This document shows positions 61,965-64,000 of a stretch of 64,000 nucleotides of DNA, one piece after another. The notes under the pieces were generated by a model. The model worked only from the letters and a program-made list of their open reading frames with translations, had not been told where the DNA came from and did no database searches. The first letter of the stretch is position 1; each line of letters opens with the position of its first letter. The stretch spans positions 36,887,677 to 36,951,676 of the forward strand of contig CM018051.1 in the NCBI GenBank assembly GCA_008638375.1. The letters run 5' to 3'. The position numbers and the translations under genes are program-made. The stretch comes from Nyssa sinensis (lineage: Eukaryota > Streptophyta > Magnoliopsida > Cornales > Nyssaceae).

Positions 61965-62058
61965 ATGTCTCACTTCACGGTCCTTCCCCGTCAGCCCGCG
62001 AGTACTGTCATATGTCTCATTTCACGGTCCACCCCCGTCAGCCCGTGAGTACTGTCAT
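61965..62058 (-). repeat. two 47-bp units
   Basis: atgtctca-ttcacggtcc starts at 61965 and 62012, each ending gagtactgtcat. It corresponds to array 2 of the LTR at 26518-30581 (inverted), where there are six units. Confidence 0.85.
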
Positions 62059-63487
62059 TGGCCAGATTTTGGGTTTTTCACTACAGGATTTACACCCTCA
62101 TAATGCATAGCACCAATGTGCTTAACCCACACTATGTTTCCAAAGGTTCACACCATGCCAATATGTCTTGATTTTTTTATGCAATTTTCAATGAAGCATT
62201 TTATCAAATACATGGTATACACCTTAAATCATGCATCATCCATAAAGTAAATTCTAACTTTCAAACCACACAACTTCTTCCACATGAACATATGCTATAT
62301 ACAATCAATTTAAACGCATAGCTCATATTACATGTTCACTATATTACCAATTCTCAAAGAATACATAATTACAAAAAGCATCAATGCATTAAACAACCAT
62401 ATCTTTCAAAACACAAGACTTCATCCATATGAACATAAGCTACAGTGCAATGAATTAAACATATATTCAAGTTACATGTTCATCACTTTGATAAATTCTC
62501 AAAGAACACACAAATACACAAACTACCAACTCTAGGTTTTCAAAGCAACTACATACTAAGTGACTTTTTAATAACAAGTAAACATATAAATCATTCAATT
62601 AACATAGAAAACACTCCTAAACTTAACCATATTCTTTACTTAGCAAAATATCATACCTAAAAGGGTTTTTCTCAAGCCTAGGGAGTTGTGTTCGTTGTGT
62701 AACTGAACCAATCAATGAGAATATAGCCCTTGACGTGGGGAATACCTTCTTAAAAGGAAGCCTTGTGAGAATCCTAGCCTAGAGATGAGTTTTAGAGGTT
62801 TGAAAGTTGGAAAACCCTAGGTTTTCTTCACTTTTCTCTCCATGCACAAGCTGATTCTCCTTCTCAAACCCATTTATGATATTTCTATCTCTAAAGGACT
62901 GTATTTATACTAAAGGGGCTAAGGGATAAAATGACCATTTTGCCCTTAATGAGTTCGGGACCCCGTTACTTTATAACCCGTCTCGAAACACCTCAATTTG
63001 ATATTCTGATTTAGCCAAATTTCTTAAAATTATTTTTAATGAAAATTTTTCAAAAAATTTATTTTCGCCTACGAGCAAGTTTGGCCGGGTAAATCCGGGC
63101 CACCCGGGATGCCTTTTATGGTTCATTTTTCAAACTATCTCCATTTAGGCTCAAATTTTCTCAAGAGGTGTATTTTATCATTCTAAACATGTTTTTCTTC
63201 TATGGAATACTCAAATTACACTCCTAAACATAACTTATGCCTAAATGATGCATATATAATGCCCTACCTACAAATAGTGCATGAATAGTGTCTTACTGGC
63301 AAAAAATAAAAACTTTGTCCTGATTTTTCAAATCTTTACATATAATGATTAAAGATTATAAAAATTTGACTTTGTTACATTTTTCTATTTAAATTATAAG
63401 AAAAATTTAAGAAATTTTTAGGTACAGTCAGTATAGCATGCTAACAAAAAAAAAAGCTTTTGTGTCACTATTTTTTTTTATCTCTTG

Positions 63488-64000
63488 TGTCATGCTCCTA
63501 ACTCGGAGGGCCAGACTAAGGGGTCATTGGGACCCCAAAAGGAAGGTAATAGGACTAACCGTCCTAATCAAGTGTATAAAATACAAGCAATTTTTTTTTT
63601 TTTTTGAATTGAATTCCTTTAATTAATTCCCTTTAATCAAGTTTGGTTCGGTTCTATAATTAGACTTGTTCAAATCCAATAATGGGGTTAAATGAGATTG
63701 ATTACTATCAATGGAAATATACCAACCATCCTTCAACGAAGTGTACTTATAGTAATATCCAGAGCTGACTCTAATAGTCTTTATACACATAACATAAATA
63801 ACAATAGTCTAAAAGGCACATGCACCCTTAATAAATAAATGAATAAATACAAAAGGTAACTAAATGCTACAATGTCCTCAGTCCTTTTTGCACTGCTCTA
63901 GTTGCTATACTACAATATCCCTAGTCCATTTTACACTGCTCCAGCAGCTGTCTTCCATTAAGCCAATACCTGCCATTCTTATGAATAGTAAGGATGAGCA
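63488..64000 (-). mobile_element. edge of another LTR, running off the window
   Basis: Starts TGTCATGCTCCTAACTCGG, like the LTR at 53786. Near 63930-64000 the minus strand has gctcatccttactattc, the conserved block. A T-run is at 63590-63605. The rest is outside the window. Confidence 0.5.

Larger units (their letters stand above)
60578..63340 (-). mobile_element. 2.76-kb solo LTR, sister of 37223-40175
   Basis: Plus-strand ends TGTCACACCCCG...TCTTTACA with perfect TATAA duplications (60573-60577 and 63341-63345). It aligns with 37223-40175 throughout, including the 22-bp array (60930-61130), the Met/His-rich AT stretch (62160-62640) and the TATA box (62901-62910, minus). No coding region. 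Confidence 0.9.

Overview
This window is plant nuclear DNA: AT-rich, full of (TA)n, (GA)n and (CA)n microsatellites, and made almost entirely of LTR-retrotransposon sequence of plant Ty3/gypsy type (Tat-like, chromovirus/Del-like and Athila-like). An angiosperm is certain enough, and a eudicot is my guess from base composition. I found no intact host gene. It reads as a pericentromeric or other gene-poor nest of insertions.

The backbone of the left two thirds is one old Tat-lineage Ty3/gypsy element on the minus strand (5018-43253). Its two LTRs are flanked by an exact 5-bp duplication, GAAAG. Four later insertions split it, each leaving a duplication that is perfect or off by one base: a LARD-like element with 3.2-kb LTRs (6077-20959, itself split by a 4.2-kb solo LTR), a 5.0-kb LTR (24272-33356, itself split by a 4.06-kb LTR), a 2.95-kb LTR (37223-40175) and a 1.45-kb Athila-like LTR (40781-42230). 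Without them the Tat element is about 9.85 kb. Its order on the minus strand is LTR, PBS, gag, protease, RT, RNase H, second RNase H, integrase, a 63-bp tandem array, then a gene on the OPPOSITE strand, PPT and LTR. The opposite-strand gene resembles the plant 'putative gypsy type transposon' family (PF04195-like). It has its own TATA box, a start codon and at least two intron-like gaps. Most stops in all these ORFs are TAG where a CAG (Gln) codon is expected.

The right third is a second nest. A plus-strand LTR (46099-58522) is split by a minus-strand solo LTR (46680-53007), which is itself split by another LTR (47740-50485), and by a further minus-strand LTR fragment starting at 53786. It is followed by a probable hAT MITE (59292-59781), a perfectly flanked solo LTR (60578-63340) and the edge of one more LTR (63488 to the end). 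The first 2.9 kb is the tail of another LTR of the same class.

Three things stand out. (1) The LTR at 26518-30581 carries a fragment strongly resembling the largest subunit of RNA polymerase V (NRPE1), the enzyme plants use to silence transposons; a splice acceptor just upstream suggests genomic capture. (2) The Tat element's antisense gene has a visible promoter and intron structure. (3) Several unrelated LTRs carry tRNA-like segments with pol III A and B boxes, always antisense to the LTR, and share a conserved TTACTCACTGAGCTT...GCTCACCCC...TTTCAGG block next to family-specific tandem arrays.
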